From Bacillus_CJ salitolerans (lineage in GTDB: Bacteria; Bacillota; Bacilli; Bacillales; SA4), in assembly GCF_042680805.1 (NCBI RefSeq), contig NZ_JBHUEM010000003.1:372001-436000 (forward strand): a DNA stretch of 64,000 bases, read 5' to 3'. Position numbers and translations under genes: made by a program. Of this stretch, positions 32,701 through 41,890 are shown in pieces (the first letter of the stretch is position 1; the number at the start of each line of letters is the position of its first letter). The notes beneath the pieces are model-generated. The model ran no database searches. It was not told the origin of the DNA and saw only the letters and a list, made by a program, of their open reading frames with translations.

Positions 32701-33354
32701 ATGAGATATGTATTATATATTCTACTGCTAAGTGGCCTTTTAATAGCTGGATGTCAATCTGGACCAACTCCAGCTGAGCAAATATATGTTCATTTGGAAC
32801 AAGCTGTTGAATTAGAACAGGACTTTGAAGATCAACAGGATCCAATGGTAAAACTTGAGCAAGAAGAAAAGGCTATTTATGATCAAATAATAACACTTGG
32901 TATGAAGGAAATTGACAAAATTAAGGAACTTTCGACAGAAGCAAGTGTAATTGTTGATGAGCGTAAAGAGAGATTAGAAAAAGAACGAGAGAGCATTTTG
33001 AAATCGAAAGAAGAATTTAGCAAGGTAGAAGAAATAGTAACAAATATTGAAGAAGAAGAATTGAGAGAATTAGCTAACCAGCTGACACAATTAATGGCTA
33101 ATCGCTATGAATCGTATGAGAAATTATATAACGCTTATTCAACATCAATCACTTTAGATAAAGAGCTATACGAGTTATTTCAACAAGAGGACTTAACGAT
33201 GGATCAACTTGAATCTCATATTGAAAAAATCAATGATAGCTACGAAGAAGTGATTACACTGAATGAAATGTTTAATGAAATAACAACAAATTATAACGCA
33301 GCAAAGAAAGAGTTCTACACAGCTGCAGGACTAGAAGTTACCTATGAGGAATAG
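32701..33354 (+). CDS. ykyA: YkyA family coiled-coil lipoprotein
   Basis: This 217-residue surface lipoprotein has a signal peptide ending LIAGC (C18), followed by an almost wholly helical, Glu/Lys-rich body predicted to form coiled coils (for example DERKERLEKERESILKSKEE). It matches the YkyA family, which lies between def and pdhA in Bacillus; its role at the cell wall is not established. The ATG at 32701 has AAGGGGG upstream at a rather long spacing of about 13 bases. Confidence 0.85.
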   Translation: MRYVLYILLLSGLLIAGCQSGPTPAEQIYVHLEQAVELEQDFEDQQDPMVKLEQEEKAIYDQIITLGMKEIDKIKELSTEASVIVDERKERLEKERESILKSKEEFSKVEEIVTNIEEEELRELANQLTQLMANRYESYEKLYNAYSTSITLDKELYELFQQEDLTMDQLESHIEKINDSYEEVITLNEMFNEITTNYNAAKKEFYTAAGLEVTYEE

Positions 33355-33360
33355 GCGCTA

Positions 33361-33390
33361 AAGAGAGGACCGAAAAGGTTCTCTTTTTTT
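33361..33390 (+). terminator. Terminator of ykyA
   Basis: AAGAGAGGACC and GGTTCTCTT form a stem around a short A-rich loop, followed by a T-run. Confidence 0.8.
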
Positions 33391-33498
33391 CTGTTCTATA
33401 AAAAATGGTACAGAAGTTAGTTGTGTAATAATACAGAGTTTTAAATTTGGATAATTATGTAAAATTATGATCTTGCTAAATGTTATTAAACTCAATGA

Positions 33499-33528
33499 TT
33501 GACGAAAAAAAGCGAGATGATGTACACT
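33499..33528 (+). promoter_or_regulatory. Candidate sigma-A promoter of the pdh operon
   Basis: TTGACG (33499-33504) and TACACT (33523-33528) are spaced by 18 bp. This predicts a leader of about 210 bases before pdhA. Confidence 0.4.
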
Positions 33529-33569
33529 AAAAATTAGAAATAGAATTGTATTAGTTAATATTTGATTAT

Positions 33570-33613
33570 GACTGATACAGATGACCAAGTAACTTTACAT
33601 ACATCTGTTAGTC
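33570..33613 (+). other. Hairpin in the pdh leader
   Basis: GACTGATACAGATG and CATCTGTTAGTC pair with one small bulge around an 18-base loop. It lies about 130 bases upstream of pdhA in otherwise gene-free sequence and could stabilise or regulate the leader. No T-run follows. Confidence 0.4.
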
Positions 33614-33743
33614 AAACATGGCTTTCATGCTTTTATTAGTATGACTTTCATTCATAAATTTTGGGTAACCTAATGCTGTATGTAAACTTATTAAACTATT
33701 TTATAAAATCACATGGATTATTAAAGAAGGAAGGGTGACTTAG

Positions 33744-34859
33744 ATGGCTGCAAACACAAAGAATGCTACTTTTGATCAACAAAAGCAGTTTGATGCAATC
33801 GCAGACCAATTTCAAACGTTTCAAATCTTGAATGAGGAAGGCGACGTGGTAAATGAATCAGCGATGCCTGAATTATCGGATGAGCAATTAAAAGAATTAA
33901 TGACTAGAATGGTTTATACACGTATATTAGACCAGCGTTCTATTTCCTTAAACCGTCAAGGACGCTTAGGATTCTATGCTCCAACTGCTGGTCAAGAGGC
34001 TTCACAAATTGCTTCACAATTTGCACTTGAAAAGGAAGATTTTATATTACCTGGTTACCGTGATGTTCCGCAAATGATTTGGCATGGATTACCACTTTAT
34101 CAAGCATTCTTATTCTCCAGAGGACACTTCCATGGAAACCAAATGCCAGAAGGTGTAAATACCATTTCTCCACAGATTATTATTGGTGCACAGTATATTC
34201 AGTGTGCTGGAGTTGCTTTAGGAATGAAAAAACGTGGAGCAAAATCTGTTGCGATTACCTATACAGGTGACGGTGGGGCTTCTCAAGGTGACTTCTATGA
34301 AGGCATTAACTTTGCTGGAGCGTTTAAAGCACCAGCTATCTTCATTGTTCAAAATAACCGATTTGCGATCTCCACACCAGTTGAAAAGCAGTCTGCTGCA
34401 AAAACAATCGCCCAAAAAGCAGTTGCTGCAGGTATTCCAGGAATTCAAGTTGATGGAATGGACCCATTAGCAGTTTATGCTGCTGTAAAGGATGCTCGTG
34501 AAAGAGCTATTAATGGAGAAGGACCAACGTTAATTGAGGCATTAACGTATCGCTATGGCCCTCATACGATGGCAGGGGATGACCCAACGCGTTATCGTAC
34601 AGAAGAGCTTGATAATGAATGGGAAAAGAAAGATCCACTTGTTCGTTTTAGAAATTTCTTAGAGAAAAAGGGAATTTGGAATGAGGAAGAGGAAAATCAA
34701 GTAATCGAACGAGCGAAGGAAGAAATAAAAGAAGCAATTAAAAAGGCAGATGATCAACCAAAGCAAAAGGTAACGGATCTAATGTCAATTATGTATGAAG
34801 ATATGCCAAACCATTTAAAAGAGCAAATGGAAATATATAAAGAAAAGGAGTCGAAGTAA
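33744..34859 (+). CDS. pdhA: Pyruvate dehydrogenase E1 alpha subunit
   Basis: This 371-residue subunit of the thiamine-diphosphate-dependent E1 component decarboxylates pyruvate and passes the acetyl group to E2. The ThDP/Mg site GDGGASQGDFYEGINFAGAF and NNRFAISTPVEKQ is present, with the phosphorylation-loop-like region YGPHTMAGDDPTRYR. Length equals B. subtilis PdhA. It is the first gene of pdhABCD, 3 bp from pdhB, and follows GAAGGAAGGGTG. Together with PycA downstream it sets the fate of pyruvate. Confidence 0.97.
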   Translation: MAANTKNATFDQQKQFDAIADQFQTFQILNEEGDVVNESAMPELSDEQLKELMTRMVYTRILDQRSISLNRQGRLGFYAPTAGQEASQIASQFALEKEDFILPGYRDVPQMIWHGLPLYQAFLFSRGHFHGNQMPEGVNTISPQIIIGAQYIQCAGVALGMKKRGAKSVAITYTGDGGASQGDFYEGINFAGAFKAPAIFIVQNNRFAISTPVEKQSAAKTIAQKAVAAGIPGIQVDGMDPLAVYAAVKDARERAINGEGPTLIEALTYRYGPHTMAGDDPTRYRTEELDNEWEKKDPLVRFRNFLEKKGIWNEEEENQVIERAKEEIKEAIKKADDQPKQKVTDLMSIMYEDMPNHLKEQMEIYKEKESK

Positions 34860-34862
34860 GCC

Positions 34863-35840
34863 ATGGCTCAAATGACAATGATTCAAGCAATTACTGACGC
34901 GCTACGCACGGAGCTCAAGAATGACCCAAATGTTTTAGTTTTTGGTGAAGATGTTGGGGTTAACGGTGGAGTATTCCGTGCTACTGAAGGATTACAAGCA
35001 GAATTCGGTGAAGACCGAGTATTCGATACACCACTAGCTGAATCAGGAATTGGTGGACTTGCAATTGGCTTAGCCCTTCAAGGCTACAGACCTGTACCGG
35101 AAATTCAATTTTTCGGGTTTGTATATGAAGTTATGGATTCTATTTCTGGTCAAATGGCACGTATGCGTTATCGTTCAGGAGGTCGATACACTTCACCAGT
35201 TACGATTCGTTCTCCGTTTGGTGGAGGAGTACATACACCAGAATTGCACGCAGATAGCTTAGAAGGACTAATGGTTCAACAGCCAGGATTAAAGGTTGTC
35301 ATCCCTGCAACTCCGTATGATGCAAAGGGATTACTAATCTCAGCAATTAGAGATAATGATCCAGTCATTTTCTTAGAGCACATGAAGCTATATCGCTCTT
35401 TCCGCGGGGAAGTACCTGAAGGGGAATACACTATTGAACTAGGTAAAGCAGATGTAAAACGTGAGGGGTCAGATTTATCAATAATCACGTATGGTGCGAT
35501 GGTTCATGAATCCTTAAAAGCGGCAGAAGAACTCGAAAAAGAAGGACATTCTGTAGAGGTCATTGATCTTCGAACTGTGATGCCGCTTGACCTTGATACA
35601 ATCATTGCCTCTGTTGAGAAAACAGGCCGTGCAATTGTTGTACAAGAAGCGCAGAAACAAGCAGGGATTGCAGCAAATGTGGTAGCGGAGATAAATGATC
35701 GTGCGATTTTAAGCTTAGAAGCCCCTGTATTAAGAGTAGCTGCTCCTGATACAGTTTATCCATTCTCAGCGGCTGAAAGTGTATGGTTACCAAATTATAA
35801 AGATGTGATTGAAACAGCGAAAAAGGTTTTAAATTTCTAA
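34863..35840 (+). CDS. pdhB: Pyruvate dehydrogenase E1 beta subunit
   Basis: This 325-residue E1 beta subunit pairs with PdhA to form the active heterotetramer. It shows the transketolase central domain (VFGEDVGVNGGVFRATEGL, FFGFVYEVMDSISGQMARMR) and a C-terminal transketolase domain (DLRTVMPLDLDTI, VVQEAQKQAG). Length equals B. subtilis PdhB. The ribosome site AAAAGGAGTCG lies within the end of pdhA, and the genes are 3 bp apart, so translation is coupled. Confidence 0.97.
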   Translation: MAQMTMIQAITDALRTELKNDPNVLVFGEDVGVNGGVFRATEGLQAEFGEDRVFDTPLAESGIGGLAIGLALQGYRPVPEIQFFGFVYEVMDSISGQMARMRYRSGGRYTSPVTIRSPFGGGVHTPELHADSLEGLMVQQPGLKVVIPATPYDAKGLLISAIRDNDPVIFLEHMKLYRSFRGEVPEGEYTIELGKADVKREGSDLSIITYGAMVHESLKAAEELEKEGHSVEVIDLRTVMPLDLDTIIASVEKTGRAIVVQEAQKQAGIAANVVAEINDRAILSLEAPVLRVAAPDTVYPFSAAESVWLPNYKDVIETAKKVLNF

Positions 35841-35913
35841 ATATAAGAAAAGTTGATAGAAGGAATCATTGACTTGATTTCTTCTCCCATTAAAAAAATA
35901 GGAGGCGAAACCT

Positions 35914-37215
35914 GTGTCATTTCAATTTAAATTACCTGATATCGGTGAGGGTATTCACGAAGGTGAAATAGTAAAGTGGTTTGTTAAGCCTGGCGATGAA
36001 ATCAATGAAGATGATGTCCTGGCTGAAATCCAAAATGACAAAGCAGTCGTGGAAATTCCATCACCTGTTAAGGGGAAAGTGATTGAGTTAAAAGTTAATG
36101 AAGGTGAAATAGCAACGGTGGGTCAAACGATAGTAACATTTGATGCACCAGGTTACGAAAACCTTAAGTTTAAAGGTGATGACCATGATGAGTCGCCGAA
36201 AGATGAGGAAAAGGCAGCACCTGTAGTAAAAGAAGCAGCTGTTCCTTCAGCAGAGGCAACTCAAGAAGTTGATCGAAGCCGCCGAGTAATTGCAATGCCA
36301 TCTGTACGTAAATTTGCTCGTGAAAAAGGTGTAGATATAAGAGAGGTATCTGGTACAGGCAAGAATGGTCGAGTATTGAAGGAAGACATTGAAGCATTCC
36401 TTTCTGGTGGAACGAAGACTACAGCTCCTGCAGTAGTAAAAGAACAAGCTTCTACCCAGCAAGAAGCAGGAGAAGAAAAGGCTATTGCACCTACTCCAAT
36501 ACCTGAAGGGGACTTCCCTGAAACACGTGAAAAAATGAGTGGTATGAGAAAAGCAATTGCGAAAGCAATGGTAAACTCAAAACACACAGCACCGCACGTA
36601 ACATTAATGGATGAAGTGGATGTAACAGAGCTTGTTGCACATCGTAAGAAATTTAAGCAACATGCCGCTGATCAAGGTGTTAAGCTAACCTACTTACCAT
36701 ACGTTGTGAAAGCTCTAACATCAGCATTGAAGAAATATCCAGTTTTAAATACATCATTAGATGATCAGACAGAAGAAATAATTCAAAAGCATTACTACAA
36801 CATCGGTATTGCGGCTGATACAGAAAAAGGTTTGCTAGTACCAGTTGTAAAGCATGCTGATCGTAAATCAATATATGATATATCAAATGAAATAAATGAC
36901 CTTGCTTCAAAGGCTCGGGATGGAAAACTGTCAGGGAACGAAATGAAGGGTGCTTCTTGCACAATCACCAATATTGGATCTGCTGGTGGTCAGTGGTTCA
37001 CACCAGTTATCAACCATCCAGAAGTGGCAATACTAGGGATTGGGCGCATTGCTGAAAAACCAGTCGTACGAAATGGTGAAATTGTTGTTGCACCTGTTCT
37101 TGCTTTATCATTAAGCTTTGATCACCGTATGATTGATGGAGCGACAGCACAGAACGCTTTAAATCACATTAAACGTTTACTAAATGACCCACAATTAATC
37201 TTAATGGAGGCGTAA
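35914..37215 (+). CDS. pdhC: Dihydrolipoamide acetyltransferase (E2)
   Basis: This 433-residue E2 core enzyme forms the scaffold of the complex. It has one lipoyl domain with the lipoylated Lys at K43 (EIQNDKAVVEI), an Ala/Glu-rich linker, a peripheral subunit-binding domain (AMPSVRKFAREKGVDIREV), a second linker and the catalytic acyltransferase domain with the active-site His in SFDHRMIDG. Start is GTG at 35914 with AGGAGGCG upstream. A 73-bp gap after pdhB lacks a clear terminator. Confidence 0.97.
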   Translation: MSFQFKLPDIGEGIHEGEIVKWFVKPGDEINEDDVLAEIQNDKAVVEIPSPVKGKVIELKVNEGEIATVGQTIVTFDAPGYENLKFKGDDHDESPKDEEKAAPVVKEAAVPSAEATQEVDRSRRVIAMPSVRKFAREKGVDIREVSGTGKNGRVLKEDIEAFLSGGTKTTAPAVVKEQASTQQEAGEEKAIAPTPIPEGDFPETREKMSGMRKAIAKAMVNSKHTAPHVTLMDEVDVTELVAHRKKFKQHAADQGVKLTYLPYVVKALTSALKKYPVLNTSLDDQTEEIIQKHYYNIGIAADTEKGLLVPVVKHADRKSIYDISNEINDLASKARDGKLSGNEMKGASCTITNIGSAGGQWFTPVINHPEVAILGIGRIAEKPVVRNGEIVVAPVLALSLSFDHRMIDGATAQNALNHIKRLLNDPQLILMEA

Positions 37216-37218
37216 TCA

Positions 37219-38628
37219 ATGGTAGTAGGAGATTTTCCAATTGAACTAGATACTCTTGTCATTGGAGCAGGACCAGGTGGTTACGTTGCTGCAATTCGTG
37301 CAGCTCAATTAGGTCAAAAGGTAACCATAGTCGATAAAGGTGTATTAGGTGGAGTATGTTTAAATGTTGGATGTATTCCTTCAAAGGCACTAATTGCAGC
37401 TGCACACCGTTATGAAACAGCACTACATTCAGAAGATATGGGAATCAAGACAGAAAATGTAACAGTTGACTTCTCAAAGGTTCAGGAATGGAAAGCCGGC
37501 ATTGTTAAGAAATTAACAGGTGGAGTAGAAGGGTTATTGAAGGGCAATAAGGTTCAAATCCTGAAAGGGGAAGCATACTTTGTTGATGCCAATACCGTGC
37601 GTGTAATGGATGAAAACTCAGCACAAACGTATAAATTCAATAATTGTATTATTGCAACAGGCTCTAGACCGATTGAAATTCCCACTTTTAAGTTTTCGAA
37701 AAGAGTCATCGATTCTACAGGTGCACTAAACTTAACTGACATTCCAAAAAGCATGGTTGTAATTGGTGGTGGATATATCGGAACAGAACTAGGAACTGCT
37801 TATGCTAATTTTGGCACACAAGTTACGATTGTTGAAGGTGCTGATGAGATTCTGAATGGATTTGAAAAGCAAATGAGTTCAATTGTAAAACGCCGTTTAA
37901 AGAAAAAGGGCGTTGAAATCTTCACGAAAGCAATGGCTAAAGGTGTAGAAGAAACAGAAAATGGTGTGAGTGTAACGTTCGAAGCAAATGGTGAAACAAA
38001 AACTGTTGAAGCAGAATATTGCTTAGTAACGGTTGGCCGTAAGCCGAATACAGACGAATTAGGAATAGAGCAAGTAGGCGTTGAAACATCTGAGCGAGGT
38101 ATTATCAAGATTGATAAACAATGCCGAACGACGGTGGAAAATATTTATGCTATTGGCGACATAGTTGATGGTCCACCACTAGCACATAAAGCATCATATG
38201 AAGGAAAGATTGCAGCAGAAGCAATTAGTGGCCATCCTGCGCAAATTGATTATCTTGCAATACCTGCTGTTGTTTTCTCTGATCCAGAAATGGCAACAGT
38301 TGGATATTCAGAACAAGAAGCAAAAAATGAGGGAATTGAAATCACTGCTACTAAGTTTCCATTTGGGGCTAACGGTCGTGCTCTAGCATTAGACAGTGCA
38401 GATGGTTTCTTAAAGCTTATTACACGTAAAGAGGATGGTTTAGTAATAGGTGCACAAATCGTTGGTACAAATGCTTCTGATATGATTGCTGAGCTAGGTT
38501 TAGCAATTGAAGCAGGTATGACAGCTGAAGATATTGCGATGACTATTCATGCACACCCAACATTAGGAGAAATTTCAATGGAAGCAGCTGAGGTTGCCAT
38601 TGGAAGTCCTATTCACATCATAAAATAA
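37219..38628 (+). CDS. pdhD: Dihydrolipoamide dehydrogenase (E3)
   Basis: This 469-residue flavoprotein reoxidises dihydrolipoamide with NAD. The FAD motif GAGPGGY lies at 16-22, the redox disulfide is C47-C52 in GGVCLNVGCIPSKA, the NAD motif is VIGGGYIGTELG, and the C-terminal dimer interface supplies the His-Glu pair in HAHPTLGEISMEA. It lies 3 bp after pdhC with AATGGAGG as ribosome site and closes the operon at a strong terminator. E3 is likely shared with 2-oxoglutarate dehydrogenase, as in B. subtilis. Confidence 0.97.
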   Translation: MVVGDFPIELDTLVIGAGPGGYVAAIRAAQLGQKVTIVDKGVLGGVCLNVGCIPSKALIAAAHRYETALHSEDMGIKTENVTVDFSKVQEWKAGIVKKLTGGVEGLLKGNKVQILKGEAYFVDANTVRVMDENSAQTYKFNNCIIATGSRPIEIPTFKFSKRVIDSTGALNLTDIPKSMVVIGGGYIGTELGTAYANFGTQVTIVEGADEILNGFEKQMSSIVKRRLKKKGVEIFTKAMAKGVEETENGVSVTFEANGETKTVEAEYCLVTVGRKPNTDELGIEQVGVETSERGIIKIDKQCRTTVENIYAIGDIVDGPPLAHKASYEGKIAAEAISGHPAQIDYLAIPAVVFSDPEMATVGYSEQEAKNEGIEITATKFPFGANGRALALDSADGFLKLITRKEDGLVIGAQIVGTNASDMIAELGLAIEAGMTAEDIAMTIHAHPTLGEISMEAAEVAIGSPIHIIK

Positions 38629-38643
38629 GTTCTACTAAATGGA

Positions 38644-38676
38644 AACAATCGCTCCTAGAGAGGGCGATTGTTTTTT
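38644..38676. terminator. Terminator of pdhABCD (shared with slp)
   Basis: AACAATCGC and GCGATTGTT pair around an 11-base loop, followed by TTTTTTG. It overlaps the stop codon of the convergent lipoprotein gene. Confidence 0.82.
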
Positions 38677-39050
38677 GTTATATGTAAAAACTCGTTCATT
38701 TCATATAAGATTTCATCTTTTTCTTGTTTACCTTGAATCTTAGTAATGACCTTTTTATTGCTTATTAAAAGTAAAGTGGGATATGTTTCAATTTCCAACT
38801 TGTTCTTTAATTTCTTTATTTCATCGTGACTAACGACAACTACTTCTTCGAGTACAGTAGGATAAAGCTTCTTAATTTCTAAAATTGCATCATAATAATT
38901 ATTTTCAAAATCAACAGTGTCTTCATTGGAAACTAATAAAGCATCCGCTTCTAGAAGAGACAGTAATCTTGGGTCATTTTCCCTGTTTTCAAATTGACAA
39001 GAGGACAACAATAAAAAAGAACATACTGTCAAACAGAAGCGATAAAGCAT
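38655..39050 (-). CDS. slp: Small lipoprotein, Slp-like
   Basis: This 131-residue lipoprotein has a signal peptide ending LLSSC (C18). The mature part looks like a thioredoxin-type fold without the CxxC (VVVVSHDEIKKLKNKLEIE, then TYPTLLLISNKKVITKIQG, which resembles the cis-Pro strand). It occupies the position of B. subtilis slp, the small peptidoglycan-associated lipoprotein downstream of pdhD; orthology is inferred mainly from position and size. It is transcribed leftward and shares a terminator with pdhD. Confidence 0.6.
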   Translation of the reverse strand: MLYRFCLTVCSFLLLSSCQFENRENDPRLLSLLEADALLVSNEDTVDFENNYYDAILEIKKLYPTVLEEVVVVSHDEIKKLKNKLEIETYPTLLLISNKKVITKIQGKQEKDEILYEMNEFLHITKNNRPL

Positions 39051-39211
39051 GAATACGTCACCCTTTACAACTAACTCAAGATTAATTAAGGCTATTGTAA
39101 CACTTTATATTTTAGATTTTGGGAATGTCATGTAAATGTTACAAAAATGAAAAATACGTCTTTATGTACATGCATACACATTAGTAAGCGTAAATAGTTA
39201 GGAGATGGCTT

Positions 39212-39457
39212 ATGAGAGGATTAGTAGTCGTTAGTATCCAAGGCATGATTTATAGTAGTTTTGTCATTGTAGAAATGTTATCTCATAGGGATCGTTTGTA
39301 TGCAAAAGCATTGCTCTTCATTGTATTTTTTTATTTAGCTTTTTTTTCTGCGAATGCATTCGGATATTCTACTAAACACGCTGTAAAGCTTACGTTTACT
39401 ACTTTAGCCTTTTTCTTCTTTTTTCAAAGAGTGTTTTGGTGGTTTATCTCCTTGTAG
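39212..39457 (+). CDS. Small membrane protein, unknown function
   Basis: This 81-residue, very hydrophobic protein has two to three predicted membrane helices (VVSIQGMIYSSFVIVEML, LLFIVFFYLAFFSANAFGY, LTFTTLAFFFFFQRVFWWF) and a short basic loop SHRDRLYAK. The ribosome site TTAGGAGATGG precedes the ATG. It stands alone between slp and a deacetylase lipoprotein gene. I do not recognise the family. Confidence 0.6.
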   Translation: MRGLVVVSIQGMIYSSFVIVEMLSHRDRLYAKALLFIVFFYLAFFSANAFGYSTKHAVKLTFTTLAFFFFFQRVFWWFISL

Positions 39458-39552
39458 TTGTTTTGGGTACTTAAGGCATATTTACATCATGAAATTGTTA
39501 TAGTACTTTAAAGATAATCACATCTAGTTAAAACGGAAAATAGGGGATGTAT

Positions 39553-40419
39553 ATGAAAAAATTCTTTTTGTTATGTATAACTATCTTTTTATTAGTAGCA
39601 TGTTCGAAAGAATCTACGGACTACGTAGATGAGACAAACGAACAACCAAACGTTGAGAAACAAGGATCGGATGAAGGAAATAATGATATCGAAGATAAAC
39701 CTAATGACCAAGATGATCAAACCAATGTCGAAACCAATGATGAAGAACCATCATCTGTTGAAGAAGTTGTCAACACACCACAATACCGGATAAATGATTC
39801 TACTTGGGAAATTGAACATATTGTACCTGCAGATGAAAAACTCTTACTATTAACAATTGATGATGCTCCAGATAAATATGGCTTGGAAATGGCTACATCC
39901 TTAAAGGATCTTGGAGTTAATGCGATATTTTTTGTCAATGGGCATTTTATTGATACTGATGAGGAAAAAGCGGTGCTTAAGAAAATATACGATTTAGGTT
40001 TTCCAATTGGTAACCACACATGGAACCATAAAAATTTAAAAGAGCTTTCAGAAGAAGATCAATACAACGAAATTATTAAGCTAAGTGATGAGATAGAAGC
40101 GATAACTGGGGAAAGGCCAAAATTCTTTAGAGCTCCATTTGGTGCGAATACAGATTATGCAAAGGACATCGTAAAAAATGATGGCATGATTCTTATGAAT
40201 TGGTCATATGGTTATGATTTTGATAAAAATTATATGACAAAAGAAAGTATTGCAGACATTATGGTAAACACACCTCTTTTAAAAAAAGGAGCAAATTTAC
40301 TAATGCATGATAGGGAATGGACATACTTGGCATTACCTGATATTGTTCAAGGACTACGTGATAAGGGGTATGTTATGGCAGACCCTAAACTAATTGAAAC
40401 AATTCCAGCATCGAAATGA
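39553..40419 (+). CDS. Polysaccharide deacetylase lipoprotein
   Basis: This 288-residue surface lipoprotein has a lipobox ending LLVAC (C17), an acidic Asn/Asp/Glu-rich linker to about residue 75, and a NodB-type carbohydrate deacetylase domain. The catalytic base/metal Asp pair is in LTIDDAPD (D103-D104) and the metal His pair in HTWNH (H155, H159), with RAPFGA following. It probably deacetylates peptidoglycan or a related polymer. The ATG at 39553 follows TAGGGGATG. It is followed by a terminator and then a dispersed repeat. Confidence 0.85.
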   Translation: MKKFFLLCITIFLLVACSKESTDYVDETNEQPNVEKQGSDEGNNDIEDKPNDQDDQTNVETNDEEPSSVEEVVNTPQYRINDSTWEIEHIVPADEKLLLLTIDDAPDKYGLEMATSLKDLGVNAIFFVNGHFIDTDEEKAVLKKIYDLGFPIGNHTWNHKNLKELSEEDQYNEIIKLSDEIEAITGERPKFFRAPFGANTDYAKDIVKNDGMILMNWSYGYDFDKNYMTKESIADIMVNTPLLKKGANLLMHDREWTYLALPDIVQGLRDKGYVMADPKLIETIPASK

Positions 40420-40431
40420 TGCTGGTTTTTT
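40405..40431 (+). terminator. Terminator of the deacetylase gene
   Basis: CCAGCATC and GATGCTGG pair around a 5-base loop, followed by TTTTTT. The stem includes the last codons. Confidence 0.85.
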
Positions 40432-40672
40432 ATAAGTTAGAAAATATATTCTGCTGTTTAGTTAATACAATGTTACGGCTAAATCCAGCTTCGCCCAGCC
40501 AAGATGAAATGGCGAAGATCATTGCCATTTCATCCTACTCGAGGGAAAAAGAAAAATCACTTTTCCCTTGGTCAAATGTTCTATCATGAATAAAAGGGAA
40601 AACCACCCTTTTTTCATGATAAAACATTTGCATGCCTTAGGCTAAACGGGGCTCCATGCGCCTTCTGTTCAG
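40432..40672. repeat. Dispersed cloverleaf-like repeat, copy 5
   Basis: This is a full-length copy: TATAAGTTAG leader, GTTTAGTTAATACAATGTTA, GGCTAAATCCAGCTTCGCCC, GATGAAATGGC...GCCATTTCATC, CTACTCGAGGGAAAAAG...CTTTTCCC, CAAATGTTCTATCATGA...TCATGATAAAACATTTG, GCCTTAGGCTAAACGGGG, GCGCCTTCTGTTC. Its third hairpin differs from copy 1 at several positions on both arms while still pairing. Confidence 0.85.
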
Positions 40673-40756
40673 GTTCAAACCCTTTACAGTGTTTGAATTA
40701 AAAGTAGCTAACATGTAAAATATGAAGATGAATAGTACAAAGAAGGGATAACAGAC

Positions 40757-41833
40757 ATGAAAAAATGGATCACGGTTCTCATAAGCATGGTCTTGCTAAT
40801 GAGCTGCGCTAGAAAGGAAGAACTAGAGGTATCCCAAAAGGATCATTCCGAAAAGGAACAAAGTATAGTCAAGAAAGAGGAACCACCACTCATGGCAACG
40901 GTACCGCTATTGACGATTAATAATCAAATGTATATTTCATTGGAGGAGCTTTCGAACTTCGTTAAGCTTGATGCTACATATGATGCGACAAATCAAACGC
41001 TTAGCATGTTATACACAGGTCATCCATATTTTTTTATTTTCGATGTTCCTGTATTTCAGAAGGGAATTGATTTTTTTCCTATGGAACGGTCTGATTTTAA
41101 TGTCGTTGATGAAAAACCATATTTGTCTATACAATTTATACAAAGTGAATTACAGTTACCAATAACTGTCCATGAAAACAATGTGATGATTGCATTGAAT
41201 AATAATAGTAACGATATTGAGGCAATTACTTTGCCTAAGAAGCCAACAACAGTTGAGGAAGTAACGACTATTCTATCCGTTTTACAAAATCCGATTATAG
41301 GAGCACAGGTTAGTACTAAGGATTCACATTTACCTGGTGCTCCTCGTTCGTATCGAAACGGATATCATGAAGGAATGGATTTCTATGGGTATAGTTCTGG
41401 AGTAACCATTAACCGGGAAACACCCATCTATGCTATGGGGGAAGGAACAGTAATCCGAGCTGATCATGACTATGAGAGTTATCCAAGTGAAGAAGCCCGC
41501 AATGAAGATCTCTCTAAGTCTTGGAATCAACCAATAACCCCTGAGTATATACTTGATAAGCTTCGAGGAAGGCAAGTTTGGATTCGCTATCCGGGTGGCA
41601 TATTAGCAAGATTTTCACACCTAGATCGGATTCCTGAAGACATCCAAGTGGGAGACACTGTTGATTCTGAGAAGATTGTTGGTTATGTAGGGAATTCAGG
41701 TACAAGTGGGGAAGTTAAAAAAGATGATTCAGAACTGCACTTACATCTGGATATCTTGATATATGGTGAACTATTTTGGGAAGGTTTAAATTCATCTCAA
41801 GTAAGAGAAATATTAACAAATGTATTTGAATAA
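40757..41833 (+). CDS. M23-family peptidase lipoprotein
   Basis: This 358-residue lipoprotein has a lipobox ending LLMSC (C17). Residues 45-160 look like a copper-amine-oxidase-N-type stalk domain (LTINNQMYISLEELSNF). The C-terminal half is an M23/LytM zinc endopeptidase domain, with first ligands in H204-EGMD (H204, D208), H328-L-H330 as the HxH motif, and an insert around residues 245-275. All zinc ligands are present, so it may cleave peptidoglycan cross-bridges. The ATG at 40757 follows AAAGAAGGG. It lies just after a dispersed repeat. Confidence 0.85.
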   Translation: MKKWITVLISMVLLMSCARKEELEVSQKDHSEKEQSIVKKEEPPLMATVPLLTINNQMYISLEELSNFVKLDATYDATNQTLSMLYTGHPYFFIFDVPVFQKGIDFFPMERSDFNVVDEKPYLSIQFIQSELQLPITVHENNVMIALNNNSNDIEAITLPKKPTTVEEVTTILSVLQNPIIGAQVSTKDSHLPGAPRSYRNGYHEGMDFYGYSSGVTINRETPIYAMGEGTVIRADHDYESYPSEEARNEDLSKSWNQPITPEYILDKLRGRQVWIRYPGGILARFSHLDRIPEDIQVGDTVDSEKIVGYVGNSGTSGEVKKDDSELHLHLDILIYGELFWEGLNSSQVREILTNVFE

Positions 41834-41890
41834 CTAACAAGATAGACAGCTATATAGAATGCTGTTTATAGTGAATTTATTGAGTCTTAC

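Noticed and set aside
36170..36964. Several minus-strand frames inside pdhC
   Set aside because: They overlap each other and the conserved E2 gene, with no ribosome sites.
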